Of a stretch of 64,000 nucleotides of DNA, positions 1 through 8,258 are shown one piece after another. The stretch lies in assembly GCF_026168105.1 (NCBI RefSeq), contig NZ_LBMW01000020.1:1-64000 (forward strand). The letters are read 5' to 3'. Every line of letters starts with the position of its first letter. The stretch's first letter is position 1. Below the pieces are notes generated by a model that did not search any database, was not told the origin of the DNA, and saw only the letters and a list, made by a program, of their open reading frames with translations. Made by a program: the position numbers and the translations under genes. Source of the DNA: Streptomyces hygroscopicus. GTDB taxonomy: Bacteria; Actinomycetota; Actinomycetes; Streptomycetales; Streptomycetaceae.

Positions 1-300
1 TTCTGGTTCATGTGGGACGACCTGGTCCGCGGCGCCATCGGCGCGATCGTGCTGGTCGACACCCGCCGCCTCGCCGACTGCTTCCCCGCCGTCGACTACT
101 TCGAGAACTCGGGCCTGCCCTTCGTCATCGCCCTCAACGGCTTCGACGGCAACCAGCCGTACAACCCCGACGAGGTCCGCGAGGCCCTGCAGATCGGGCC
201 CGACACCCCGATCATCACCACCGACGCCCGCCACCGCGCGGACGCCAAGAGCGCGCTGATCACCCTGGTCGAGCACGCGCTGATGGCCCGGCTTCGCTAG
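1..300 (+). CDS. Conservon-type small GTPase, C-terminal part (CvnD family)
   Basis: Only the last 99 codons are in the window; the reading frame is open from base 1. The visible part has the C-terminal half of a Ras/Rab-like GTPase fold: a hydrophobic strand (GAIGAIVLVDTRRL), then VIALNGFDG, which sits where the N-K-x-D guanine-specificity motif is expected (here N-G-F-D), then a DTPIITTDAR strand and a final helix. Streptomyces conservons encode CvnA (histidine-kinase-like), CvnB (roadblock), CvnC (DUF742) and CvnD (this GTPase) as a membrane-associated signalling complex; the other three would lie to the left. Its placement beside accE/accB fits the S. coelicolor cvn1 neighbourhood as I remember it. 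The P-loop is outside the window, so the assignment rests on the C-terminal half. Confidence 0.82.
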   Translation, partial: FWFMWDDLVRGAIGAIVLVDTRRLADCFPAVDYFENSGLPFVIALNGFDGNQPYNPDEVREALQIGPDTPIITTDARHRADAKSALITLVEHALMARLR

Positions 301-320
301 GGCCGGCCGTACGGACGCCG

Positions 321-348
321 AAGGGGCCCCTCCTCGGAGGGGCCCCTT
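321..348. terminator. Perfect GC-rich hairpin after the cvnD-type gene
   Basis: A 13-bp self-complementary palindrome with core AAGGGGCCCCTCC and its reverse complement begins 20 bases after the cvnD stop. It has almost no loop and no long T run, so it is a GC-type Streptomyces terminator rather than a classical one. It can act in both directions between the convergent cvnD and accE genes. Confidence 0.7.
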
Positions 349-442
349 CCTTCTGCGCAACGCCCTCGGCGCCCTCCGTCTTCGAGACCCCACCCTTGCA
401 CCCCGTGCCTTCACCCCTCCGTCTGCCCTCTCAGCACACCAA

Positions 443-473
443 GAAGGGCCCCTCCGCGGCGGAGGGGCCCTTC
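443..473. terminator. Bidirectional terminator hairpin between cvnD-type gene and accE
   Basis: A 13-bp perfect stem (GAAGGGCCCCTCC paired with its complement) closes a 5-base loop GCGGC. It lies 24 bases past the accE stop on the minus strand. Its stem shares the GGGCCCCTCC core with the hairpin at 321-348, so the same terminator sequence appears twice in this convergent gap. Confidence 0.72.
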
Positions 474-496
474 AAGGAGCGACTGAGCGGCGCGGC

Positions 497-694
497 CTAG
501 CCGTGCCAGCTGTGCGGAGCCCGGAAGCCGGGCTCGCGCTCGAGGCGGCGCCAGCCGGCCTTGGCCCGGCCTCGGCGGGCCGAGGCCGTGGCAGGGGACT
601 GGGCCGCGGCGCGGGCCAGCAGGATGGCCGTGATGGCGGCCACTTCCTCGGGCTCGGCGTGGCCCTTCTCGACGCGGATGTCAGAGCTGTTCAT
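497..694 (-). CDS. accE: Acyl-CoA carboxylase epsilon subunit
   Basis: This 65-residue protein starts MNSSDIRVEKGHAEPEEVAA and ends in a basic Arg/Trp-rich tail, the normal size and layout of actinobacterial acyl-CoA carboxylase epsilon subunits: a short N-terminal strand, a PEEVAAITAIL helix, then a basic tail. Epsilon binds the beta (carboxyltransferase) subunit and strengthens assembly and activity of the acetyl/propionyl-CoA carboxylase complex in the cytosol. It is 57 bases downstream of accB on the same strand, the arrangement expected for accB-accE, so the two are likely cotranscribed. The start has GGAG about 11 bases upstream. Epsilon subunits are poorly conserved, so position next to accB is important evidence. 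Confidence 0.85.
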   Translation of the reverse strand: MNSSDIRVEKGHAEPEEVAAITAILLARAAAQSPATASARRGRAKAGWRRLEREPGFRAPHSWHG

Positions 695-751
695 GGGTGT
701 CAGTCTCCGTGAGAGAGTGGTCCGCGGGGTTGCCGCGGTGGGTCCGCCCGG

Positions 752-2344
752 TTACTGCGGCGGGTTGCCGTGCTTGCGGGAGGGCAGGTCCGCGTGCTTG
801 GACTGCAGCATGGCGAGTGACTTGATCAGGACCTCGCGCGTCTGGGCAGGGTCGATGACGTCGTCCACCAGGCCTCGCTCCGCCGCGTAGTACGGGTGCA
901 TCAGCTCGGACTTGTACTCCTTGACCATCCGCGCCCGCATGACCTCCGGGTCCTCAGCCCCCGCGATCTGGCGGCGGAAGATGACGTTGGCCGCACCCTC
1001 CGCACCCATCACGGCGATCTCGTTGGTCGGCCAGGCATACGTGAGGTCCGCTCCGATGGACTGGCTGTCCATCACGATGTAGGCGCCTCCGTACGCCTTG
1101 CGCAGGATGAGCGAGATCCGCGGCACGGTCGCATTGCAGTAGGCGTACAGCAGCTTCGCGCCGTGACGGATGATCCCGCCGTGCTCCTGGTCGACTCCGG
1201 GGAGGAACCCCGGGACGTCCAGGAACGTCATCAACGGGATATTGAAAGCGTCACACATCTGGACAAAGCGCGCAGCTTTTTCCGAGGCCTCGATGTCCAG
1301 GACCCCGGCGAGCGTCTGCGGCTGGTTGGCGATGATGCCCACCACCTGGCCGTCCAGACGGGCCAGCGCGCAGATGATGTTGCGCGCCCAGCGCTCGTGG
1401 ACCTCGAGGTACTCGCCGTCGTCGACGATCTCCTCGATGACCTTGGCCATGTCATACGGGCGGTTGCCGTCCGCCGGGACCAGGTCCAGCAGGACGTCGC
1501 TGCGCCGGTCCACCGCGTCCGTGCACTCGACCCGCGGCGGGTTCTCCCGGTTGTTCTGCGGGAGGAGCGAGAGGAGGTAGCGCACCTCGGCGATGCAGGT
1601 CTCCTCGTCGTCGTACGCGAAGTGGCACACGCCGGAGGTCTCGGCGTGCACATCGGCGCCACCCAGTCCGTTCTGGGTGATCTCCTCGCCGGTCACGGCC
1701 TTGACCACGTCGGGGCCGGTGATGAACATCTGCGAGGTCTCGCGGACCATGAAGACGAAGTCCGTCAGCGCGGGGCTGTAGGCCGCGCCGCCCGCGCAGG
1801 GGCCGAGCATCACGCTGATCTGCGGGATGACGCCGGACGCCTTGGTGTTGCGCTGGAAGATGCCGCCGTAGCCCGCGAGCGCGCTGACGCCCTCCTGGAT
1901 CCGGGCGCCCGCGCCGTCGTTCAGGGAGACCAGCGGCGCACCGGCCGCGATGGCCATGTCCATGATCTTGTGAATCTTCGTCGCGTGGGCCTCGCCCAGC
2001 GCGCCGCCGAAGATGCGGAAGTCATGGGCGTAGACGAAGACCGTACGGCCCTCCACCGTGCCCCAGCCGGTGATCACACCGTCCGTGTACGGCTTCTTGG
2101 CCTCCAGACCGAACCCGGTCGCCCGGTGTCGGCGCAGTTGCTCGACCTCCTGGAACGAACCCGGGTCCAGGAGCAGCTCGATGCGCTCCCGGGCGGTCAG
2201 CTTGCCCTTGGCGTGCTGCGCCTCGGTCGCCTTCTCGCTGGGGCCCGCCAGGGCCTGCGCACGGATCTCGTGCAGCTCGGCGACCCGCCCGCGCGCGTCC
2301 TTGGGCTCGCTCCCGGAATCCACAGCCTCGTCCAAAACGGTCAT
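752..2344 (-). CDS. accB: Acyl-CoA carboxylase carboxyltransferase (beta) subunit
   Basis: At 530 residues it has full family length and two crotonase-like carboxyltransferase halves (about 30-280 and 290-520). Family motifs include GKLTARERIELLLDPGSF, the oxyanion-hole region around GPCAGGAAYSPALTDF, and FLDVPGFLPG. It transfers carboxyl from biotin on a separate AccA-type subunit to a short acyl-CoA, giving malonyl- or methylmalonyl-CoA for fatty-acid and polyketide synthesis. Near residue 420 the sequence is AYIVMDSQ: Ile sits where S. coelicolor PccB has the Asp (residue 422) that restricts it to propionyl-CoA, so an AccB enzyme that also accepts acetyl-CoA is the better call. An alternative name is pccB. 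AccA is not in this window. Confidence 0.93.
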   Translation of the reverse strand: MTVLDEAVDSGSEPKDARGRVAELHEIRAQALAGPSEKATEAQHAKGKLTARERIELLLDPGSFQEVEQLRRHRATGFGLEAKKPYTDGVITGWGTVEGRTVFVYAHDFRIFGGALGEAHATKIHKIMDMAIAAGAPLVSLNDGAGARIQEGVSALAGYGGIFQRNTKASGVIPQISVMLGPCAGGAAYSPALTDFVFMVRETSQMFITGPDVVKAVTGEEITQNGLGGADVHAETSGVCHFAYDDEETCIAEVRYLLSLLPQNNRENPPRVECTDAVDRRSDVLLDLVPADGNRPYDMAKVIEEIVDDGEYLEVHERWARNIICALARLDGQVVGIIANQPQTLAGVLDIEASEKAARFVQMCDAFNIPLMTFLDVPGFLPGVDQEHGGIIRHGAKLLYAYCNATVPRISLILRKAYGGAYIVMDSQSIGADLTYAWPTNEIAVMGAEGAANVIFRRQIAGAEDPEVMRARMVKEYKSELMHPYYAAERGLVDDVIDPAQTREVLIKSLAMLQSKHADLPSRKHGNPPQ

Positions 2345-2708
2345 GTAGTGACCTTACGAAGTCCACCGAGGAAAGCGGGCCGTCGACTCCGTACAGTCTC
2401 CAGCCCGTTTTACTGGTGCCCCTGAACAGAATCCCACCCGGTTGCAGCCGATGTGACTGTCCACAAGGCCCTGGCGTTGTGGAGGTCTCACAAAGTGTTC
2501 GGCCGAGAAGCACCCCACATTGAGGGGCCGCACATGCCATCCCTGGAGTGACACGGGGCCGCGAGCGGCAGCCCGGAGCGACCAACCTCCTATTGTTGAA
2601 ACTTGAATGGAATAGGTCTACCGTCGCCCTTGTTCTCGTTGAACGTTAAACAGCTTGAGCGTCGTGGCCTCCGCCGGAGACCGCGAACCGTCCCCAAAGG
2701 AGCACATC
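2345..2708. other. Divergent intergenic region between accB and the YceI gene
   Basis: This 364-base gap must hold the promoters of both divergent genes. Visible elements are the direct near-repeat TTGTTGAAACTTGAATGG around 2592 and the near-palindrome GTTGAACGTTAAAC around 2639, both AT-rich relative to surroundings and upstream of the YceI gene; they could bind a MarR- or TetR-type regulator but none is assigned. The YceI ribosome binding site AAAGGAG is at about 2696-2702. No convincing coding region is seen, although a short reading frame runs through from the minus strand. Confidence 0.5.
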
Positions 2709-3308
2709 ATGGGTATCTTCGGCCGCAAGAACACCACCACCGCCCCCGCCGCCGCGGTGAACCCCGACCTCGCCGCACTCACCGGCCACTACACGGTGGA
2801 CCCGGCGCACAGCACCTTCGGCTTCATTGCGCGCCACGCCATGGTCACGAACGTCAAGGGCAGCTTCCAGGACTTCGAGGGCGCGCTGCGCCTCGACGGC
2901 TCGGACCCGTCGAAGTCCACGGCGTCGATCGACGTCAAGATGGACAGCATCGACACGGGTTCGGCCGACCGCGACAACCACCTGCGCAGCTCCGACTTCT
3001 TCAAGACCGACGAGCACCCGGCGATGACCTTCCGCTCCACCGAGGCGCAGGCGCTGGGCGGCGACGACTACCGGATCACGGGCGACCTCACGATCCTCGG
3101 CACCACCCGTCCGATCACCATCGACCTGGAGTTCAATGGCGCGGCCACGGACCCGTTCGGAAACGAGCGCGTCGGCTTCGAGGGGAAGGCGGAGCTCCTG
3201 CGCTCGGAGTGGGGCCTGACCTGGAACGCGGCGCTGGAGACGGGCGGTGTGCTGGTCTCGGACAAGATCAAGCTGGTCTTCGACATCTCGGCGATCAAGC
3301 AGGCCTGA
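2709..3308 (+). CDS. YceI-family lipocalin-like protein
   Basis: The protein is 199 residues. After a short basic N terminus (MGIFGRKNTT) it shows the YceI signature: LTGHYTVDPAHSTFGFIARH, then VKGSFQDFEG, DNHLRSSDFF and a long beta-barrel C terminus. YceI proteins bind long-chain isoprenoid or amphiphilic ligands in a lipocalin-like barrel; the physiological role in Streptomyces is not settled. No signal peptide is present, so it is probably cytoplasmic. The start at 2709 is preferred over an in-frame ATG at 2655 because AAAGGAG lies 6 bases upstream and because homologues begin with this short basic segment. It stands alone, divergent from accB. Confidence 0.9.
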   Translation: MGIFGRKNTTTAPAAAVNPDLAALTGHYTVDPAHSTFGFIARHAMVTNVKGSFQDFEGALRLDGSDPSKSTASIDVKMDSIDTGSADRDNHLRSSDFFKTDEHPAMTFRSTEAQALGGDDYRITGDLTILGTTRPITIDLEFNGAATDPFGNERVGFEGKAELLRSEWGLTWNAALETGGVLVSDKIKLVFDISAIKQA

Positions 3309-3437
3309 CCCGCACCCCTGAGCGCGCCCACCCTCCTGTCCCCGTATCGGAGGGCGGGCGCTCACGCCGTATAGGAGGGCGGGCGCTCATGTGCGACACG
3401 CGGCCGGTCCGCGCGCGGGCTTCGGCCGAGCGAGAGG

Positions 3438-4814
3438 TCAGAACCCTCCGCCGAAGTCGCCGCCGCCGCCGAAGTCGCCGCCGCCGCCGAAGTCCCCTCC
3501 CCCGCCGAAGTCTCCGCCGTCGCCGAAGCCGCCGCCGAAGTCGCCCGGGTCGAAGTCGGCGCCGGACTGGTCTCCCCCGTCGAAACCGCCGAAGTCGCCG
3601 TAGCCGGCGCCGTAGTCGGCCGCGTACGAGGGGGTGGCCATCATGCTGCCGAGCAAGGTGCCGACCAGCAGGCCGGGCAGGATTCCGCCGCCGAAGTAGC
3701 CGCCGGCCCAGGGGCCGTAGGCCGGACCCGCGTCCCAGTACGGGCGGCGGCCGTACTCCGTGTCCACCTCGCGGACCATGGGGTCGCGGCCGTCGGCCAG
3801 CCGGGCCTGGTCCGCGGCGCATACCGGGACCTCGCGCGCGGTGCCTCCCACCGGCGTCCATGCGGCGTCGGCGACGGACGGGCCGTGGCGCGGATCGAAG
3901 AAGCACGGCGCCCGGCGCTCGGGCAGCGGGCGGCCCTCCCGGCGGGCGGCGAGCCGCGCCAGCGAGAAGCGGCCGTCCTCCAGGGCCTGGGTCACGGCCT
4001 TCACGTCCTCGGGGCGCTGTGCCGCCGCCATGAAGGACTTCGCCTGCTCGTACGCGTCCAGCCCCCGCTCGTAGTCGGCGCGCATCGCGTCGTCCGCGGC
4101 CGGTTCCGAGGGGCTGAAGTCGAGGCGGTCCAGCTCCTCGCCGAAGGCGGTGATGTCCTCGTCGACCACGACCCGCAGCTTCTCCAGTGCGGCCCGCTGC
4201 TCCTCCTGGTGGCGCCGCCTGCTGCGTCGTACGAGCGTGTAGGCTCCCGCGCCGCCCAGCACGAGCATCACGCCGGCCGTGATCAGCGCGGTGGACGAGA
4301 CCCCGCCGGCGCCGCCGGAGCCGCTCCAGCTCGACGGGGCATGACCACGGACGCTGACGAGGGCACGGTCGGTGAAGTCGTTCAACTGGGCCTTGGCGCT
4401 CTCGCCCTGGACGCTGCTGACCAGGTTCCGGACGGCGGTGCGGGGCAGGACCGAGGAGTCGGCCCGGGCGTCGAAGCGGTCGCCGAGGCGGATCGCGTAC
4501 AGGCCCGTGATGCCGGTCGCCGTGCGCAGGTCGGAGAAGATGTTCCGGGTGGGGTAGCCGGCCGGCAGGACCGCGATGAAGACCGGCTTGCCCGCGTCCT
4601 CGATCTTCTTCGCGAGGGCGTCGGCGTCCCGGCCCGACAGTTGCCCGGAAGCCGCCGGATCGACGTACACCGGGCCCTTGCGCAGCGCCTCGGCGATGGC
4701 CGAGACATTTGTCGCCGCCTGCGCGCGGGGCGCACCGGCGGACAGGACCGTCAGCGCCGCCATGAGCAGGGCGACCAGCGGTACGGCGAGTCCTCGGACC
4801 AGTACTGACTTCAT
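3438..4814 (-). CDS. Secreted or membrane-anchored protein with Gly-rich DFGGGG tail
   Basis: The 458-residue protein has a signal peptide (about residues 1-33, ending AQA), an extracellular alpha/beta region (about 35-165) containing VFIAVLPAGYPT, a Ser/Gly linker, one transmembrane helix (about 175-197, STALITAGVMLVLGGAGAY) followed by RRSRRR, then a charged helical cytoplasmic part and a Tyr/Gly-rich C terminus. This layout resembles TPM/YgcG-type membrane proteins that end in glycine repeats, but the TPM match is not clear enough to name a function. The last 24 residues are four DFGGGG-type units. The start codon has GGAG only two bases upstream, so the true start could differ slightly. 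It is probably monocistronic. Confidence 0.75.
   Translation of the reverse strand: MKSVLVRGLAVPLVALLMAALTVLSAGAPRAQAATNVSAIAEALRKGPVYVDPAASGQLSGRDADALAKKIEDAGKPVFIAVLPAGYPTRNIFSDLRTATGITGLYAIRLGDRFDARADSSVLPRTAVRNLVSSVQGESAKAQLNDFTDRALVSVRGHAPSSWSGSGGAGGVSSTALITAGVMLVLGGAGAYTLVRRSRRRHQEEQRAALEKLRVVVDEDITAFGEELDRLDFSPSEPAADDAMRADYERGLDAYEQAKSFMAAAQRPEDVKAVTQALEDGRFSLARLAARREGRPLPERRAPCFFDPRHGPSVADAAWTPVGGTAREVPVCAADQARLADGRDPMVREVDTEYGRRPYWDAGPAYGPWAGGYFGGGILPGLLVGTLLGSMMATPSYAADYGAGYGDFGGFDGGDQSGADFDPGDFGGGFGDGGDFGGGGDFGGGGDFGGGGDFGGGF
3441..3512 (-). repeat. 18-bp tandem repeat encoding DFGGGG
   Basis: Four consecutive in-frame 18-bp units encode DFGGGG, DFGGGG, DFGGGG and DFGGGF at the extreme C terminus of the protein above. 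Degenerate copies (FGGGFGDGG) continue just upstream. The unit is a whole number of codons, so copy number can change without breaking the frame. Confidence 0.85.
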
Positions 4815-4965
4815 ACTCCGAAGCTACCCGAACCGGCCTCGGGCACGTCGTCGGGCCTGTTGGTGCAGACCGCGCCGACCGGCTCCGGGACATGCATGAC
4901 CGGCGGGCGGTACGCGCCGCGTGCCGCACCGCCCGCCGGGGCTTCGCCCGAGGAGCACCGGGCCG

Positions 4966-7900
4966 TCAGGCCGCCCGGTACGCCTCGCTCAGCTTCGCCA
5001 CCGCTGCCGCGTACTTCCCGGTCAGCAGCAGATGGTCCGCGTCCGCGAACGGTCCCGCGACCGCCGAGGTGATCCTGGATCCCACCTTCCTCTGGACGAG
5101 CAGCCGCGCCGTGGTGACGATCTCGCGCCCCGCCCGCGTGGAGCCCGTCCTCTCGGCCGCCGAAGCCGCGAGGCCGAGCGCCTTCAAGGCCGCCGCTCCC
5201 CCCTCCGGCACCGTGGTGAGCGTGGTCAGCCCCCAGCCGTACGGGAACTGCGGATCGTACGACGCGTCACCGACGTTGATCGGCAGCTGGGCCTCCGACT
5301 TCGGCCAGGTCACGGGGAGTTGGCCGGTGAAGGGCCGCTTGCCGTAGAGGACGTCGGCCACCCCGTCGCCCTCCGTGCCCGGCAGCCAGGAGGCCACGAG
5401 CGCGTCGATGGCGCCGAGCCGGTCGCCGACGAGCTGCGGGCGCCCGGAGACGATCAGCACCGCGCACTTCATGGCGCCGCACACCTTGTCCACGGCGGCC
5501 CTGTCGGCGGCGGACAGCTGAAGGTCGTGGCCGTTGCCCACGTCCCCGACGCCCTCGGCGTACGGGGTCTCGCCGACGACGACCACGCCGACGTCATGGC
5601 CGGTGGTGGGCGCCGAGGCGTCCTTGGAATAGGTGATGGTCGCGCCCGGGGCCGCGTTGCGCATCCCCTGAAGGATGGTCGTGCCCCGGGTGTGGCTGCC
5701 GGACGCGCCCTGCCAGGTGACGGTCCAGCCGCCGGTCTGGTTGCCGAGGTCGTCGGCGTTGGATCCGGCGACGTACACCTTCTGGTTCCGCTTCAGTGGC
5801 AGCACGCCGCCGTCGTTCTTGAGCAGCACCTGGGACTCGGCGGCCGCCTGGCGGGCCACGGCCCGGTGTGCGGCGGAGCCGATCCGCGCGGCCCCGCTCG
5901 TGTCGGCGTAGGGGTGCTCGAAGAGACCGAGCCTGAACTTCTGCGTGAGGATGCGCGAGACCGCGTCGTCCACGCGCGCCTCGCTGATGCGGCCCGGCTT
6001 CACCTCGGCGATGAGCGTCGAGGTGAAGTCCTGATACGCGTAGGGGACCATGATCATGTCGAGGCCGGCGTTGACCGACGTACGGACCTGGGACGGGCGG
6101 TCGCCGGGGAGCTGGTCGATGGCCGACCAGTCGCTGATGACGAAGCCGTCGAAGCCCATGCGGTCCTTGAGCACTCCGTTGATCATGTCGCCGCGGGCGT
6201 GCATCTTCACCGGCCCGCGGCCGTCGCCGACGATGTCGAGCGACGAGTAAGACGGCATGACCGAGCCGATGCCGCGGTCGACCGCGGTGCGGTACGGGGC
6301 CAGGTGGACGGCCTCCAGCTGCCGCCGCGTGACCTTGGTGACGCCCTGGTCGATGGTGTACGAACCGGTGGTGGACGAGCCGTACGCGGTGCCGCCGTCG
6401 CCGACGAAGTGCTTGGCGGTGGCGAGGACCTTGTCGTTCCGGCCCAGGTCCCGGCCGTCCGCGCGTCCCTGCAGCCCCTGGATGATCGTCTCCATGGACT
6501 GGACGAGGGCCGGGTCCTCGCCGAACGACTCGTAACTGCGGCCCCAGCGCTCGTCGCGAGAGACGCACAGACAGGGCGCGAAGTCCCAGGGGACACCGGT
6601 GGCGCGCACCTCGCTGGCCGTCACCGCACCCGTTCTCCCGGCGAGTTGAGGGTCGCGCGTCGCGCCGATGCCGATGTTGTGCGGCATGATCGTGGCGCCC
6701 ACGAGGTTGTTGTGGCCGTGCACCGCGTCCACACCGTAGATCAGCGGGATCTGGTACCGGGTCGCCCGCGTCCGGAGCTGGAAGGAGTCGACCATCCTCG
6801 CCCAGTCTTCAGGGGTGTTGGGCGTCGGGGTCGAGCCGCCGCCGGACAGGAGCGAGCCCAGGCCATAGGTGGCGATGTCGCCCGGTGAGGTGAGGGCGGC
6901 GCGCTCGGCCTGGGTCATCTGGCCGGCCTTCTCCTCCAGGGACATACGGGAGAGGAGATCGGCGACGCGCTTGCGCACGGGCAGCCTGCCGTCGAGGTAC
7001 GGCAGGCCGTGGGCGTCGATGACGATCTGCGGAGTCTCGGCAGGGGCCTTGGCTCCGGTGACCGCCATCTTCAGCGGGATGGTCCCGGCGGGCTCGGCGG
7101 CCTTGTCCCTGAGGGTGGGGACCCGGATGGTCCGCGTACTGCCGGAGGCCGTCCCCGCCGGGAAGGTGAGGGTGCCGGTGACCGGGGCGTAGTCCTTGCC
7201 GGCCTCGGCGGTGCCGCCGGCCGTCCCGTATGTGACGCTGACGGGTTCGTCGAGGGGCGCGGAGTCTGTGGTGGCCACGGAGACCTTCACCTGGCCCGTG
7301 CCGCCCGCCTTGACCGGGTAGACGGCGGAGTCCGTGGTGACAAGGGCCCGCAGGGACTGGTCGGCCTTGCCGTACAACTCGACGTCGTCCAGGGCGAAGT
7401 CCCCCCTGAGACCTGGGGGGAGCGTGACGGCGTACCCCCACATCCGCGTGAGGCCGAGGAAGTGGTCGATGCCGCCGACCGGCTGGTAGTCCGTGCGATA
7501 GGTGAAGTCGGTGAACGGGATCTCGATCCGTTTCCAGCCGGTGAAGTCGTCGGTGAAGGACGTCGTCCACAGCTCCGAGGCCTCGCCGTTCGCGCCACCG
7601 TCCTTGATCTCGAAGGCGATCTTCCTGCCATTGTTCCGGCCGTCCCACCAGAAGCGGATCCCCTTGTGGGCGGACCAGTCGTGGGCGGGCCGGTCGGCGG
7701 CGAAGTCATGGGTGAAGCCGCCGTAGCCGCTGATGTCGTAGGTCCCGGTGAGGACCTTGGCGCCCTCGGGGGCGTCCGCGCGGTCGGCGAACTGCAACGC
7801 GGGCTGGTCGTGCGTGGAACTGCCCCAGGCGAAGATGCCGTCGGCGGGCTGGTGCGCGAAGGGCACCTCGCCCTCGAAGCGGTCGACCGGGACGGGGGCC

Positions 7901-7992
7901 GGGTCGTCGGCCCCCGAGGCGGAGGCGGCGGTGGTGAGCGGAAGCAGGGCGGTGAGCAGGGCGGCGGAGGCGAGCAGGGCGGTTCTTCGCAT
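4966..7992 (-). CDS. Secreted glycoside hydrolase family 3 exo-beta-glucanase/beta-glucosidase with N-terminal carbohydrate-binding domain
   Basis: The 1008-residue protein has a signal peptide (about 1-27), a jelly-roll CBM11/CIA30-like domain (about 35-205), a Calx-beta-like domain (about 215-330), the GH3 barrel (about 345-640) and the GH3 C-terminal sandwich (about 660-880), then a helical tail. The barrel has the KHFVGDGGT motif typical of barley ExoI-like exo-1,3/1,4-glucanases and GFVISDWSAID, whose Asp is the GH3 nucleophile. It should act outside the cell, removing glucose from beta-glucan ends. It is divergent from the GH30 gene, so the two may be used together on fungal or plant beta-glucan. 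GGGGAAGG precedes the ATG at good spacing. Confidence 0.92.
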   Translation of the reverse strand: MRRTALLASAALLTALLPLTTAASASGADDPAPVPVDRFEGEVPFAHQPADGIFAWGSSTHDQPALQFADRADAPEGAKVLTGTYDISGYGGFTHDFAADRPAHDWSAHKGIRFWWDGRNNGRKIAFEIKDGGANGEASELWTTSFTDDFTGWKRIEIPFTDFTYRTDYQPVGGIDHFLGLTRMWGYAVTLPPGLRGDFALDDVELYGKADQSLRALVTTDSAVYPVKAGGTGQVKVSVATTDSAPLDEPVSVTYGTAGGTAEAGKDYAPVTGTLTFPAGTASGSTRTIRVPTLRDKAAEPAGTIPLKMAVTGAKAPAETPQIVIDAHGLPYLDGRLPVRKRVADLLSRMSLEEKAGQMTQAERAALTSPGDIATYGLGSLLSGGGSTPTPNTPEDWARMVDSFQLRTRATRYQIPLIYGVDAVHGHNNLVGATIMPHNIGIGATRDPQLAGRTGAVTASEVRATGVPWDFAPCLCVSRDERWGRSYESFGEDPALVQSMETIIQGLQGRADGRDLGRNDKVLATAKHFVGDGGTAYGSSTTGSYTIDQGVTKVTRRQLEAVHLAPYRTAVDRGIGSVMPSYSSLDIVGDGRGPVKMHARGDMINGVLKDRMGFDGFVISDWSAIDQLPGDRPSQVRTSVNAGLDMIMVPYAYQDFTSTLIAEVKPGRISEARVDDAVSRILTQKFRLGLFEHPYADTSGAARIGSAAHRAVARQAAAESQVLLKNDGGVLPLKRNQKVYVAGSNADDLGNQTGGWTVTWQGASGSHTRGTTILQGMRNAAPGATITYSKDASAPTTGHDVGVVVVGETPYAEGVGDVGNGHDLQLSAADRAAVDKVCGAMKCAVLIVSGRPQLVGDRLGAIDALVASWLPGTEGDGVADVLYGKRPFTGQLPVTWPKSEAQLPINVGDASYDPQFPYGWGLTTLTTVPEGGAAALKALGLAASAAERTGSTRAGREIVTTARLLVQRKVGSRITSAVAGPFADADHLLLTGKYAAAVAKLSEAYRAA

Positions 7993-8181
7993 GGACCTTC
8001 CCCTTGGCTCTCGTGGTCCACGTGTGTGGGCTCACGGCATGTGCTGTCTCACGACTTAGATCACGGCGTGAGTTAACTGGAGCCCCGCGATGCCGTCAAG
8101 ACTTCACGTCAGAACGGATACAGACTCAATTCCCGGCGGAATCAATGCCGTTGTTCTTTCGGAAACTGAACGCACACCCCC

Positions 8182-8210
8182 TTGACGCCGCCGCGCCGCG
8201 GTCATTTACT
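8182..8210 (+). promoter_or_regulatory. Candidate vegetative promoter for the GH30 gene
   Basis: TTGACG at 8182-8187 and TTTACT at 8205-8210 are separated by 17 bases, close to the -35/-10 pattern for the main Streptomyces sigma factor, and end 48 bases before the GH30 start codon. In the rest of the 266-base divergent gap I see no CebR-type palindrome or other recognisable carbohydrate operator. Confidence 0.5.
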
Positions 8211-8258
8211 CACGCCTCGCACGCCACCCAATCCCCCACTCCGAAAGGGCGGCGCACC

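Noticed and set aside
896..2425. Long open frame (509 codons) opposite accB
   Set aside because: It mirrors accB on the other strand; composition is an artefact of GC-rich codon bias and no domain is seen.
4921..6888. Long open frame (655 codons) opposite the GH3 gene
   Set aside because: Antisense shadow of a well-supported GH3 gene with catalytic motifs.
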